From Camellia lanceoleosa (lineage: Eukaryota; Streptophyta; Magnoliopsida; Ericales; Theaceae), in assembly GCA_025200525.1 (NCBI GenBank), contig CM045762.1:103566682-103630681 (forward strand): 64,000 nt of DNA. Direction: 5' to 3'. Under the pieces are notes generated by a model. That model saw nothing but the letters and a program-made list of their open reading frames with translations, was not told where the DNA came from and did no database searches. Positions 11,871 to 23,607 of this stretch are shown here, piece by piece (positions within the stretch are counted from its first letter, which is position 1; each line of letters starts with the position of its first letter). The position numbers and the translations under genes were made by a program.

Positions 11871-13350
11871 GCATGAAATGACATAGAAAATGATATGCAA
11901 ACATGCCAATGGAATTTCAGCACTGAAATATGGGGGAAAACAGTCCCGAAAGATGACGAAATGACACCAAATGCAAGGAATGGTCCCCGAAATGCGAATT
12001 TAGGCACCCGAAATGGCCTATAGCTATGCAATGCATGCACAATATGGACATGGAATGAAAATATAGTAGCAAGGAAGCCCCAAAACAAAAATTTTCACAG
12101 TACAAAACATGGCCAAACAGCAAGCATAGATAGGGCTAAGATGGCATACAAAAATGGCTCCGCAAGAGGGGTATTGAAGCAAGTGATACATGCGATGCCC
12201 AAATGGAAAAAAACCCTTCTACAACACTGATGAGGGACTAAAAATATGAACATTTACAGTAGATGACATCCCACAACTCAGTATGCAAACATGCTAAAAA
12301 TGTCATGCAAGAACTAGGATACATAAGGCTATAACATGAGGTACCCCAAACATTCATCAAACCAGAAAAGACCCTTAATGAAATATGTCAAGAAGATCAA
12401 AATATGACTCTTTCCAGCTCTGATGATGGCCGAAAACAGAAGCTAGATAAGCTTAAAAAAGCATGCAAAAATGGGGGGCAAAGAGGGGTATAATGACAAG
12501 TATAACATGGAGACCCCAAACAAGGTTGATCCCTTCTAAAATGTTTTAGAGGGACACAAAATAAGCTTACTCACAGTTCATGACATGCTCCAAAACAATT
12601 TACATGTAGGCCAAACAAATCATGCAAATTTACGGTAAATAGGAGAGATTATGAAGCCAGTGCAAGATAGGGGGGCCAAACAGAGTTGAGCCCTTCTTAA
12701 ATGTTTAAGAGGGTATCAAAATAGGCCCTTTTACAGTTTACATTATGCTCGAAAACAGATCACTCATAGGCTAGAAATTTCATGCAAAAAAATGGCATAT
12801 AAGATGGTATTGAAGCAAGTACCAAATGGAGGTCTCAAACAGAGTTGAGCCCTTAAACAAACATGAAGATAAGCTCAAAATAGTGACCCTTTCAGTTAGG
12901 GTCGGAGTCTAAAACAGTGAGAAAATAAGCTTAAGAAATGAAGCAAGAAAATGCTACAAAAGAGGGAAATGGAGACTTACCCTTGTAGACAAGTCTTGGC
13001 TGCCTTTTGCTTGAAGAATGGATGCTCATAAGCCTCTAAAGAACCTCTCCTTGCTGATGGAAATGGAGTGGTGATGGGGATGCTTGATGGTGATGAAGAA
13101 ATGACACCAAACTTGAAGAAAAATGACTTTGGAGCTTGGAAATGGAGAGAAATGGGAGGTGGAAGGTATATCTCTCTCAAATGTGTCTAAACAATGTCTA
13201 ACCTTGAGCCAAGAAGCCAAGCCTCTCCTTTATAGAGGAAAGGCATAAGAAAATCTAAAGGACCTCTCTAATCCTCCATATACGTGTATGGAGGATGGTC
13301 CAATTGGCAACCAGCTGGCACAGCTAGAATACACTGAGGGAGAGGAAAAT

Positions 13351-13466
13351 GGCCGGCCAGCTTACAGGGGCAAAAAGGTCATTTCACAAAAAGGGTGGCC
13401 GGCCAGCTAGATTTTCTGGCCGGCCAGCTAGTTTTCAGGAACTGCCGGAAAGAAGGCTGGCCGGTG
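13351..13466. repeat. GGCCGGCC palindrome cluster in Tat solo LTR
   Basis: TGGCCGGCCAG cores occur at 13351, 13397 and 13418, with a related GGCCGG at about 13459. Spacings are 46, 21 and 41 bp. The matching part of the 32711 LTR has GGCC-centred cores at 36806, 36827, 36845, 36866 and 36907. Confidence 0.75.
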
Positions 13467-14023
13467 GGTGCTAGGGAAGTCCAAATGTGGCCATTCGAGT
13501 GTCCAAATTGAAGCCCCAGAAGTTAGCTTCCCAATGGCACAAACCTTACATCAAAATTCCTCCTGTGGAAAAAGTTATGTCCGTTTCCGTGAAGCCGCGC
13601 AGATTTCGGTCCAACCGGAGTGATGCCCTACTTCAATCAACCATATCTCCTCCATCCGGAATTGAACTTAGGAGATTCTTAAGTGAAAAATGAAGCCCCG
13701 GAAGTAAAATTTCCAATGGTGGTGGCCTCATACTTTAATTCCTCTTGTGCAAAGAGTTACGCCCGTTTCGGTGAAGCCGCGCAGACTTTTCCTTCCCAGA
13801 TCCACTTTTCAAAGAGGTTTCAAAATGGGCAAAAGAATTACTGGCCGGCCATGTGTTTTTAGGATCCTCCCATGTGTGTACAACACAAATATGTGGTTTT
13901 GGCTCGAAGAAAATGGCCCTAGGGTGTTCAACATTAGCAGGAAGAGAAAAAGCAGGCGCCGGAGGAGCATAACTGGTTGCTGAGACAATTGCTGGCCTCC
14001 CACCCTCCAGTGATCTTTTCGGT

Positions 14024-14383
14024 GATAAAACAGAGGTACCTGCCAAAAATGAACAAAAACCGATGCAAGACGAATGCTCGGGGACTAGAACACGCAGTTC
14101 GGGGTCCCAAAAACCGGCCGTTAAGCACCGAAAGTGGTGTTTGGCCACGAAGTGGGTATCTAAGACCCCAGTGTCCCTCGTTATGATAAAACAGAGGTAC
14201 CTGCCAAAAATGAACAAAAACCGATGCAGAACGAATGCTCGGGGACCAGAACACGCAGTTCGGGGTCCCGAAAACTGGCCGTTAAGCACCGAAAGTGGTG
14301 TTTGGCCACGAAGTGGGTATCTAAGACCCCAGTGTCCCTCGTTATGATAAAACAGAGGTACCTACCAAAAATCGGAGGAATCG
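14024..14383. repeat. 161-bp tandem repeat in Tat solo LTR
   Basis: Units start at 14024, 14185 and 14346 (partial), each opening GATAAAACAGAGGTACCT. The first two are nearly identical. The overlapping open frames on both strands are created by this duplication. Confidence 0.9.
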
Positions 14384-14747
14384 GAGAAGGTTGGGTGGTC
14401 CCGAATCGAGGCACGCGGCCTGACGGCTCCGAAAAATCGGGAACCGGGCTCCGAAATGGGCAAAATGGCCTACGGCCACTGAGAGATGGTCTACGGGACC
14501 TCTCCCTCCCCTCAGGAAAGAAAACAGAGAAAATCGAGTCTGGTTCGCAAACCGAGGCAAGGCACAAAAGAGGGTTCGGAAGCCTGGAGGCAGGGCGCAC
14601 GGCCGCGACTCTGAGAGTTCTGAACGAGCATAATATGAAACATCACCGAGCGCTCAATCGGTGACGTCTGAGTCTTAAGGTCGGTCAAAAATGGGGTGTC
14701 TACATGGGCCTATTATTTTATTGACCTTAGGGCTACTTTTCTACTAC

Positions 14748-14755
14748 TATAAATA
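14748..14755 (+). promoter_or_regulatory. TATA box of LTR D
   Basis: TATAAATA followed about 40-80 bp downstream by a CT-rich leader (TTTCTCCTC and CTCTCTCTC runs), the usual layout of a plant retrotransposon promoter. It lies about 100 bp after the GTCGAC array once the nested LTR is removed. Confidence 0.6.
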
Positions 14756-17181
14756 GGCTCTAAACATAGTTTCATTTCACTTTTCTCCTCTTTCCTCTCT
14801 CTCAAACCGTGAGTTTTCTCTCTCTCTAAAATCAAGCTTTTGACACTTAGATCTCTCGATCTGCTCACCTAAAGTGATCTTTTCACCATGGTCCTTTGAG
14901 AAAAGTTGTAGATCTCGTCAAGGGCTTCCTTTTGGTCCGATTACTGCATGGTTTCGTCGCCATCGATTTTTAGGTCGTCATCTCTTGGCTTCAAGAGGTA
15001 GGGGTTTCTAGTTCTCTTTCAATATCCTTGTTTATGGATAGATTTGTGGTATTTTCTTTATATAAATACAAAAGTTTATATTTTTATGTATATTGTGATG
15101 ACTCATGAGATTGGGGGTTACGGTTTGAAGAGAGTTGGGTTGACTTGTTGGTTCATGATCTTGGGTCATGAGTTTGGGTGTAAAAGTAATAGAAGGGTTG
15201 GAATGAAATGTGTTTTTGTGAAAAGCTTTAACTTCTCTTAAAAACCCTAGTTTGACTCATGAAGATGGTTAATGGTTTTGCTTCAATTAATAATAGAATC
15301 ATGAAATTAAGGTGTTAAATTACACATGTACAAGTTCAATTGAAATTTTAAAGAATTTGAGTAATTTATGTAAAAGTTGCGATTGAACTCATAATGTTGA
15401 TATTTTAAATTATGTTATAATATGAAACCAAACTTGGGGAAAAGAAATTACTAATGGTAAGGATGATGCGGGAATTGTGATAAAATGATGAAGTGAATAT
15501 TTAAGAATCTTATTGTATTATGTTAAATTGTGTTAAGTCAAGTTTGGGTTAAGATAACTATGAGTAACAATAAATGGGAGATTGTGAAATATGACGATGT
15601 TACGTGAGGGAGTTGTATCAAAGAAATAAATTCTAGAGATTTAATTTATAGCCTCACATAGTAATTGATAATCGATGTGTTGTGAAAATTGATTTGGAAG
15701 ACTTGATAATAATATGGAAGAGTAAAGAAATAGTTTGAACCCAATAATTACAACCTATGGTGGATGACCCATGAATGACTTGGTGGGTAATAGAAAAAGG
15801 TGGTGGAACATAATGTGTACTTGTTATGTAAGTGGAATTTTAACCTATGGTGGATGTGTTTTGAACTAATGTGTTACGGGAATAATGAATGATGTGTTGG
15901 CTTTGCCCACTAATCACAATGACGGATGACTTGATAAAATTTATGGAATGTAATGTTGTTTCGGGGTCCGTTTCCCGTCGTATTTTGAGCCGGCAAAGCG
16001 TAGCGCTTGAAATAGGTTCCGCCTTCCTTCCGGCTTGTGACCGGTAAAGCGTGTGATTCGTGGAGATGACTTGTTAATGGATTCGGTGTTTAATATGACA
16101 TTATTTGAAAGGATGGAAAATGAGATGGTCATTGGATTAGAGGTTGGTGATGATAGACTCACTAGATTGCTTGTAACTATAAGGGGAAATTTTGAGTTTT
16201 GTTTTGTAAATAATTGAGTCATTGTGTTAAAAAGGGTTTGTTATTCTTGTGTCATGTTTGAACTCTAATTGATAACGTAAATGTGGATGTGATGTAGTTG
16301 TAATATGTTGGATTATAATTGATAATGCAAATGTAGATGTAATGTAATTGTTATTGAATATAGAGGAGATTTGGATTTCTACATGGAGGAGTTACAACAA
16401 ATATGAATAGATTGGTTGGAGTAGCATGTATGTGGGATGTTTTGGAGTATTAAGGGAACTTGAACTTGAGATTATGGAGTTATAATAAATGTAACTAGTA
16501 AAAGGGGAGAATGGGAATAAAAAGATGAATATTAAGATAGGAATTTAACAAGGAATATTTTGGAATGGGTTAATAAATTTAAAATGATGTTGTTCCTAAA
16601 ACGTATTTGTTTTCAAAAAGGATTTATGGTTTTCTAACGAAAAGGGATAGTTTTGATGGTCGAAGGTTTTTCCTTAAATGTTCAAATAAATTTCGAGAAA
16701 AAGATATGCTAAATAAATTTCGAGAAAAAGATACGCTACATATGATATTTTGAAATTACAAAATGTCACTGTACTATATGGTATCACCTTGCATGCATGA
16801 TTATTTCTATCTATAGGATGGTTATTGTTTTTGAACTATGAGATTCCTACTGGGCAATTGTGCTCACCCCTTGTTGTTTCATTTTTTTTACAAGAAAAGA
16901 ATTTGAATTGATTGGTTGGAGGATTAGGAAGTTCATGTATCTCTTATGTGTAATCTCATTGTGCATTAATGTTTGTAATTATTTATTTGTAACTCCATAG
17001 CGGGAGCTTGACATGAATTATTATTATTATTATTGTTGTATTCATCATGAGAGAGAACAGGTACTATTATGTTTCTATTACTCAAGGGTAATAGATATTT
17101 GTAAAAAAAAAAAAAAAGGACCTAAATTACAAGCTTTTGGTAATGTTTCCGTGTGATTAAAAATTGGGCCGTGACAAAACC

Positions 17182-17996
17182 AAACACCAAAATCATTTTA
17201 ACAATTTGGGTTGTACAAATTTGATCATCAATCTGGTAATAAAAAGAAACTTAAGACTCGGGGAAAAAGGAAAGGGGGGAAACTCGCTTAATATGCCAAT
17301 TCAAAAACTGAGGGCTCAAGGATTGCCATGATAGAAAAATCTGCTGCTGACAAAATAATATATATTATATATTTCTCCAACTGATCCTGAAGCATGCACA
17401 ATTTCTAATAATTAACAAAAAAAAAAAAAAAAATTCAGGCTTATATTAAACCAACCTACTAGATCCTTTACATAAAAAATAAATAAATAAATAAATAAAA
17501 ATAAATAAATAAAAAGAAGGGAAGAAGCAATTTTATCCATCTCTAAATGTACACCCAATGGATAATGTGATCCATATTGATAGAATACGTTTAGATGAAG
17601 AACATTGGAGCTTACTAAAATAAAGGGGAGTAAATGATGAGGATTAAAATGATTTATTTAAGTTGGCTTTGTCCACAGAGAAACTACCCCAAAGCCGAGT
17701 CATTATGGTATCTCCTACTATAGGAATTGCATTATAGAGCATCTTGCACCCATAATATATGGAATGCACTATGATTTTTAATACCTATTAGAATAGTCGT
17801 GTGTTATCTAGTTCTATAATTACTCCAGTTTCATCACAGAAAAACTTCACCACAGAGGACCATGACCATCCACACCATAACTACTCATCTCAACTCAATC
17901 ACTTTGTAACATACAAATATAATAAGAAAGCCAAGGCAAGAATGGCAGTATATTTCCAAATTTTAAGAAATTAAGAATAAAAATAGGTATTTATTG
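17182..17996. other. Intron remnant of NLP copy 1, no gene seen
   Basis: AT-rich sequence between two solo LTRs, with an (AAAT)n run at about 17474-17515. No coding or repeat boundary is apparent. It is host intron by position only. Confidence 0.5.
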
Positions 17997-20181
17997 TGTA
18001 ACGCCCTCAAAATAATACATAGAAACCCACATTTATTGACATGCATAGACATAAGTAAACAAAACTTAATTCCATTCATCAGAGTATTCCTTACAAATGT
18101 ATTACATGTTGACAACAAAAGTAAATGCCCAACGAGCTTACAATTTTCCAAGCCAACACTTGGTTACACAAAAAGAGAGTACTAACTCAAAACACATTAA
18201 GCCCTTTGCTTGAATTTACATGTAATACATAAAAGATATCACAAAAAGTCTTTCAGCCTCTAGCCTCCCAAGCTACGTCCTTGGAGGTTGCATACCATCT
18301 GTACCTGAAAATAATGTCCCATGTAGGATGAGCCACAACCCAGTAGAGAGATGCTAAACCAAATATAAGCAATGACTAAAACAATAGCATTTGATAGATG
18401 GTTAACACTTATAAACCAGTTATATCACAGTACAGTCCCATGACAATTATGTCCATGTTACAATCCACTCTCCTTTACTTACCCAAATCATTTCATATAC
18501 ATGGCTCAGAACCTGGCCAAGCAATTCAATGAGACTATAACTCATATACCAACACTTCCCTATTCCACAATAGATACACATATTTGATGCATCATTATCA
18601 TATTAAAACACTTCCATACTTCACAAATGATACACAGATTTGTTGTATCAATACTTCAATTTAATACACATATTTGCTGTATTAATGGAGTCCATCTCCT
18701 ATCTCCTCCCAAAAAGGGTTTGAGAGTCCATCCCCTATCTTCCCTCAAACCATGGAGTACATCCCCTATCTCCTCCCAAATAATATGCATATACAATGTA
18801 ATAAAACACTTGTCATATACAATAAGTAATCAATACACCTATTTGCTATATTGTTCCAACCGTCATATTCAATGACAAATTCAATGTGATTAGTTTCAGT
18901 TTTCCCTAATCAACATACAATATCTACAACAATCAAGACTATCATCCTCCACCGATAGCCCAAAGCAGTTATTTCTAAACAAAAGATAAATGCATCAACA
19001 AATATAATATCATCATTTACATAGGTGAGTGATAAATTAATCCAACTACACCATTCAATCCCATAATTTCCCAATTTCATGGATTTCAACTCAATTTCAT
19101 GTTTTCCCAAATTAATTATACCATTTAATTCATCACAATAATTAGGGCATTCTCCCCCTTTACCAAAAATCAACCCTAAGGTTCAATTTCCTCAATTTGA
19201 CACTTATAATGCCATTTTTCCAAGTCTTACATACATATGGGTTTTTAATATTTGAAAACCCCTCTTTTATAAATTACACAACAACCCTAACTTTTCCCAA
19301 AATTACCCAACATCACCAACTAGTCAAAATGGCCAAAATTAAAGACAACTCATAAGATGGAGTAGGGTATCCCTACCTCGAAATGAAGAGCTCAAATGGA
19401 GAAGATGGTGAAAATTCAAAGTGCTCCAAATCCACAAATTTTCAGATTAAAATGTAGCCCACACAACCCTCTATCTTTCTTACAAAGGACCTAGGGTAAA
19501 AACACACTAAAAATAGATGAATCCCTAGAGAGAAGGTGTGTAGAGAGAGAGAAAGCTCGGATCTAGGGTTTGAAAGAAAAAGAGGATGAAAAAGTGAAGT
19601 GTTTACCCGCTACTGTCTACTAATATAACATAGGCTCGCTCGAGCGAAGAAGTGGTCGCTCGAGCGACCAGATACAAAGAAACCTCGCTTGAGCGTAGAA
19701 AACCTTGCTCGAGCCAACAATCCAAATCTTTAGGTCTGCAACCCAAAAGCACGCTCGAGCGACAGAATGCTCGCTCTAGCGAAGAAACCCAAAACATAGA
19801 CCTCGCTCGCTCGAGCGAAGAAAAGCTCACTCGAGCCAAGAAATGTAACTCTCAGGTCCAGAACTAGACGCAGACGCAGGCTCGAGCGCAAGACTTCTCG
19901 TTCGAGCCACCAGACACATCACCCAACTCTCGCTCGAGCGAAGGAACCCTGGCTCGAGCGAAGGATCTAAAACAAGGAGCTCGCTCGAGCGAAGAACCAA
20001 AATTTTGGGCAGTAACCATTTGCTCCCAATCACACCCAACCTGTAACAAACCTGTCCAAAACATCCTATAACTCAAATACAAAGTATTGAAGGACGGAAA
20101 CAAGATAAATACAATAACCAACATCCACGGAACCAAGTCCGGATTACACTAATCAATGGGGGGAAAACTAGGGTCGCTATA
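17997..20181 (-). mobile_element. Solo LTR, family B, copy 1
   Basis: Plus-strand ends are TGTAACGCCCTC at 17997 and GGGTCGCTATA at 20181, with the perfect duplication TATTG at 17992-17996 and 20182-20186. Orientation is minus: on that strand a TTATATT box (19622-19628) is followed by a leader rich in CTCTCT. The minus-strand LTR thus starts TATAGC and ends TTACA, a non-canonical TA...CA terminus. Length is 2185 bp. No internal domain is present. It is inserted a few bases past the readable end of NLP exon 2. Confidence 0.85.
19639..19989. repeat. Paired CGCTCGAGCG palindrome array in LTR B copy 1
   Basis: CTCGAG cores start at 19639, 19659, 19708, 19754, 19810, 19830, 19881, 19933, 19953 and 19984. 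Variants are CTTGAG at 19688, CTCTAG at 19774 and TTCGAG at 19901. Twelve of the thirteen form six pairs, each exactly 20 bp core to core (19639/59, 19688/708, 19754/74, 19810/30, 19881/901, 19933/53). Gaps between pairs vary from 29 to 51 bp. The array ends about 11 bp upstream of the TATA-like box on the minus strand. Confidence 0.93.
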
Positions 20182-20186
20182 TATTG

Positions 20187-20872
20187 ACTTTTATTTGCTT
20201 AGCTAATTTGAGGACCAGCCCCAAGTTCTCTATAGATTTTGCTTACCTTAGGAGCATAGTTGATCTTTTGCGAAGTCATTATAAGCTCAAGTACACCAAC
20301 ATAGGACCGTCGAGAGGTTTCAAACACTAGCAAAGCCAAGGTCCCCCTGACATTGTAATATTGATCACGATTGAGCATAAGGAGCTCCTTGCAGTAGTAA
20401 AACTGCACATTTGTGGTCCAAAATGGTAACTTCAACTAAAAAGCATGGCTATGTTGTCCACAGTCCACACCCAAACCACCGTCCAAAGAAAACATATACA
20501 TTAGAGAGGCAATCTTGCACCAATGAAGTTCATTGTTACGCGGGTCAAGAACAAAAGGTTGCAATGAAGTTGTAAGTGCACTTTGGTACAGATTCTCAAC
20601 AGTTGTCGAAATTTGAGACAGAGCATATTCTACAGTCGATTTTATCAAGATCCAAAGCGAGTTTGTCATTGGCTCTTCAATCATAAAAGCTGGTATTGGC
20701 TCCAAAGTTTCTGCCTCCTGCAGTAATAATTTTAATTTTCTAGATGGACATTTTGCTAAGTCAAGAAGCACCTCTTTCATTATTGAGAGTTTCAAGCAAA
20801 CCAATTGTGCTTCATCACCAAGCTTTTGTAATTCTAGGCTTTCGGACTCCAAATTAGATATGTTTGTGATTA
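20187..20872 (-). pseudogene. NLP: NIN-like protein copy 1, exon 2 (N-terminal conserved region)
   Basis: The exon begins at 20872 after the acceptor AAAATTTCAG. With the phase-1 donor of exon 1 at 25661, the frame continues without a break. It reads through an N-terminal helical part and then the conserved NLP block: SLQPFVLDPRNNELHW, ASLMYMFSLDGG, FWTTNVQFYY, NVRGTLALLVFETSRRS and GVLELIMTSQKINYAP. This is the GAF-like N-terminal region that senses nitrate status in NLPs. The only interruption is TAG at 20436-20438, where glutamine is usual. The exon ends or is cut near 20187, where LTR B was inserted. The second GAF-like exon expected next is not found anywhere in the window. Confidence 0.85.
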
Positions 20873-21224
20873 CTGAAATTTTCAACTTATGAGTGATTGA
20901 ATGAACCTCTAGAATGCATTAAATAAGCAACATGACCATCATTGGTGATAGCCTATGAAGTTAACAATTCCAGCCATATTAGAACAACATGACATTCCGA
21001 AGAATTTTACTCAATATCATTCTATTTTTTATTTTTATTTTTTTGAAACCTTTTAGACTAAGATAAATGAAAGTTAACAATAATCTATGCTATATTTGAA
21101 ATGGCAAAGAACAATAGCTTTCATATTTGTCTATGTTTGTTTCAATGTGTTCTTTGACTGCTCTTGCTTTTTTGGGCTCGTGGGAAAGTGATATGTTTGA
21201 TGATTAAATGAATTATATTCTTAC

Positions 21225-21228
<4 letters not shown>

Positions 21229-21260
<32 letters not shown>
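21229..21260. repeat. (GA)n microsatellite in NLP copy 1 intron 1
   Basis: About 16 GA units. The same microsatellite lies at the homologous position in copy 2 (58434-58470), so it predates the gene duplication. Confidence 0.95.
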
Positions 21261-21264
<4 letters not shown>

Positions 21265-21384
21265 GTCTACTACTGAAAAAAAAAACTGTTTCTTAATCAC
21301 TCTCAATTTCGTTGTTCTTATTCTATCTTGATTGTAGCTTATAATACATGTATATTTGTCCGACATACAATATGATATACAAGA

Positions 21385-22682
21385 TGTTGAAACAATTCAT
21401 CTTGAATTCTTTAGTTGGTGGTCTTCGGGTCTACAAAACTTGGCGATGATTTTGTCTATATAGAACATAAATTTGGTGTTTCAAGTTGCATTACTTAGTC
21501 GCTTTTCTAAAGACAATATTTGCACCCACCAAAAGGTGTGCAGGGAATTACTGCAAATTTGCCTTCAAGATACAATAAAGCCTGATCTAAGGATCAAGTC
21601 TACCGATGTCTGCACTGACGACAGTAGATCAAAATACTGTTGATATAATAAAGAACACCAAGACACTGATAATTAAGTCTGTAGAATTTGATTACCAGTA
21701 AGAAAAGTAGAAACTTGCTTAAGAAACTCTTGATCGAAAACTGTAAATCAAGAGGAAAGAGAGAAAATTACAGGAATGCTTTTTGGACTTTTTGGATGAT
21801 TGAAATGGTTGATTTCCCAGCCTATTTATAGGCCTTGATGCATCTAATCGAATGGCCATGTCCCTTGATCGCATTCGATCAGATTTAACTGTTGGATCGA
21901 CGATGTATGGAGCAGATCAATCTCACACCAAATAGATGCCTTGACTAATCACACCTAATCACGATCGGGTGCCATCTCAATCGTACAATTGCGTACATCT
22001 CCAATGAACGGCTATGATCAAACCGCTCTAGATCAGATACGTAACCGTTTGATCAGTTGGTTGACTCATCACCAACGGACGCCACATCACTGCCACGTGG
22101 AGCTAATTGTGTTCCACGTCACCCATACCACGTCGGATTCATGTCATCGCTCCTACCCGTCTGATGCAAATAGAAAAGCGCCCTAATGGCGCCTTGCGCT
22201 GATGCATCCATGCAAAGTGCAAAGTGCGTCATCAAATGCCACACAACCCACTACCCATGCCACACACGCACGCGTATGCGTGTACGGACCATCCTTGCGG
22301 TGTGATTGCATGCACACAAGTATCCATTCCAAAATTCCATATTCAAAGGAATATTCCATGTAGCACTTTATTAACGATGTGTTTGATTGGAGGATCTGGG
22401 GGGGGGGATTTGGAAAAGGAAAGGGAAAATGTGTGTGACACTAGGTGAAATATAGATATATTTTATTCACATTTCAACTACCTTTTCCCTTTCTTTTTCC
22501 TAATCCCTTCCCAAATCCGCCAACCAAACGCAATGTAAGGGCTCCATGTTTTCGTCTCTTTTCGATGTGGGACAAAGTCCCCAAACTTATTTCAAGCTTT
22601 TCAAAGAAAAGTAAGGAAGGTTTTGAAAACACCCAAAACTAAAATTATAAATTTTCAAAATCATTTTGAAAATTCCCCAACA
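21385..22682. mobile_element. Solo LTR, Copia-like ends, in NLP copy 1 intron 1
   Basis: The segment starts TGTTGAAACAATTC and ends TTCCCCAACA, with perfect duplication CAAGA (21380-21384 and 22683-22687). It is absent from the homologous intron of copy 2, where sequence passes straight through near 58610. Length is 1298 bp. Ends of TGTTG and CAACA are common in Copia LTRs; without coding sequence the superfamily is an inference. Confidence 0.85.
22374..22537. mobile_element. Small foldback element inside the Copia-like LTR
   Basis: The left arm (ATGTGTTTGATTGGAGGATC, then G and A runs) and the right arm (complement ATTGCGTTTGGTTGGCGGAT) form an imperfect inverted repeat over the whole 164 bp. 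No clear target duplication is visible. It resembles a MITE or a decayed foldback insertion. Confidence 0.55.
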
Positions 22683-23607
22683 CAAGATACATGACAAGCA
22701 TACGGATACATTTCACTCTTTCCTTATGTACTATTCATTTGTTTAAGAACCATTCAATTGTTTTATATCATGTGTATTTTAATGTTCTACGAATATTTTT
22801 CATTTTTTATAATACAATTGTTACATAAATAACATCTTGATATTATGATATACGACTTCTTAATTTTAATTAGTGTTATTTTTTTTAATTACCTTTGAAT
22901 AAATGATTCACATACTAATTGACTAATTGAAATAAAATACAGAAAAAATAATACTTTTCACTCTTAAACTTTCATTTGAATTTTATTTTGATTCTTCATC
23001 TTCTAATTGCAACAACTAACTCATCATACTTCAACCCCTTTTTTTAAGTGGTCATGAATTATGACATCACTAATCGTTAGAAATTTAAATGGAAAAAGTA
23101 CTCATGGGGCTATGTGAGCTCATTTTAGAAATGTAAGACGAAAAAATTGACATGAAAAATCGCACTTCACCCTCAAATTTTAGTCAAATTCTATTTTGGC
23201 CTTTTAAGTTTAATTTTAAACGATGGGCTAATAGGAGATCCACAATGAAAAGTGGGTTGAAATTTAAGGATTTAATTGTTACAACTAGAAGATAAGAGAT
23301 CAAAGTAAAATTTAAAAAAAAAAATTTCAAAAGTGAAAGGTAAATTAATAAAATATAAATTTTAAAAATGTCTCAACTATATTGCATCTTACAATATATA
23401 TATATAATTTTTTTTTTTTGAATTTTAACTTTTCCCTACTTCTATTACATCAACAATACAAATTTGAACAAATTTCCCTTTTTCTCCCTTAAATTCTTTC
23501 TCTATTTATTTACCCTCCATTTATCATTAATTATTTACTTTTATTTTTATTACCTTCCAACATTGTATGTATTTTATCTAAAAAGTTCTCTCTTTATTTT
23601 AATATTT

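Larger units (their letters stand above)
9460..14704 (-). mobile_element. Solo LTR of a Tat-lineage element, nested in LTR D
   Basis: On the minus strand it begins TGTAGACACCCCATTTTTGA at 14704, the same start as the LTRs of the full Tat element at 27219. It ends GGACGTCTACA at 9460. The perfect duplication TGGGC flanks it (9455-9459 and 14705-14709). Length is 5245 bp. The 3' part (about 9550-10100 on the plus strand) is clearly homologous to the end of the 27219 element's LTR; the middle is longer and richer in tandem repeats. Every open frame inside is on repetitive LTR sequence and is not considered coding. Confidence 0.88.
8938..17176 (+). mobile_element. Solo LTR, family D, split by a nested LTR
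   Basis: The LTR starts TGTAACATCCGC at 8938 and ends GGGCCGTGACA at 17176. It is flanked by the perfect duplication AAACC (8933-8937 and 17177-17181). Without the nested Tat LTR and its duplication, the length is about 2.99 kb. A TATAAATA box at 14748-14755 followed by a CT-rich leader sets the orientation to plus. No internal genes or second LTR are present, so it is a solo LTR. It lies in an intron of NLP copy 1. An (ATT)n run sits at about 17021-17035. Confidence 0.85.

Noticed and set aside
13735..14664. Open frames of 100-184 codons on both strands
   Set aside because: They span the 161-bp tandem duplication inside a solo LTR; both strands are open to the same degree and no family is recognisable.
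19603..20136. Frames rich in SLER/ARSS repeats in LTR B
   Set aside because: Translation of the CTCGAG palindrome array.
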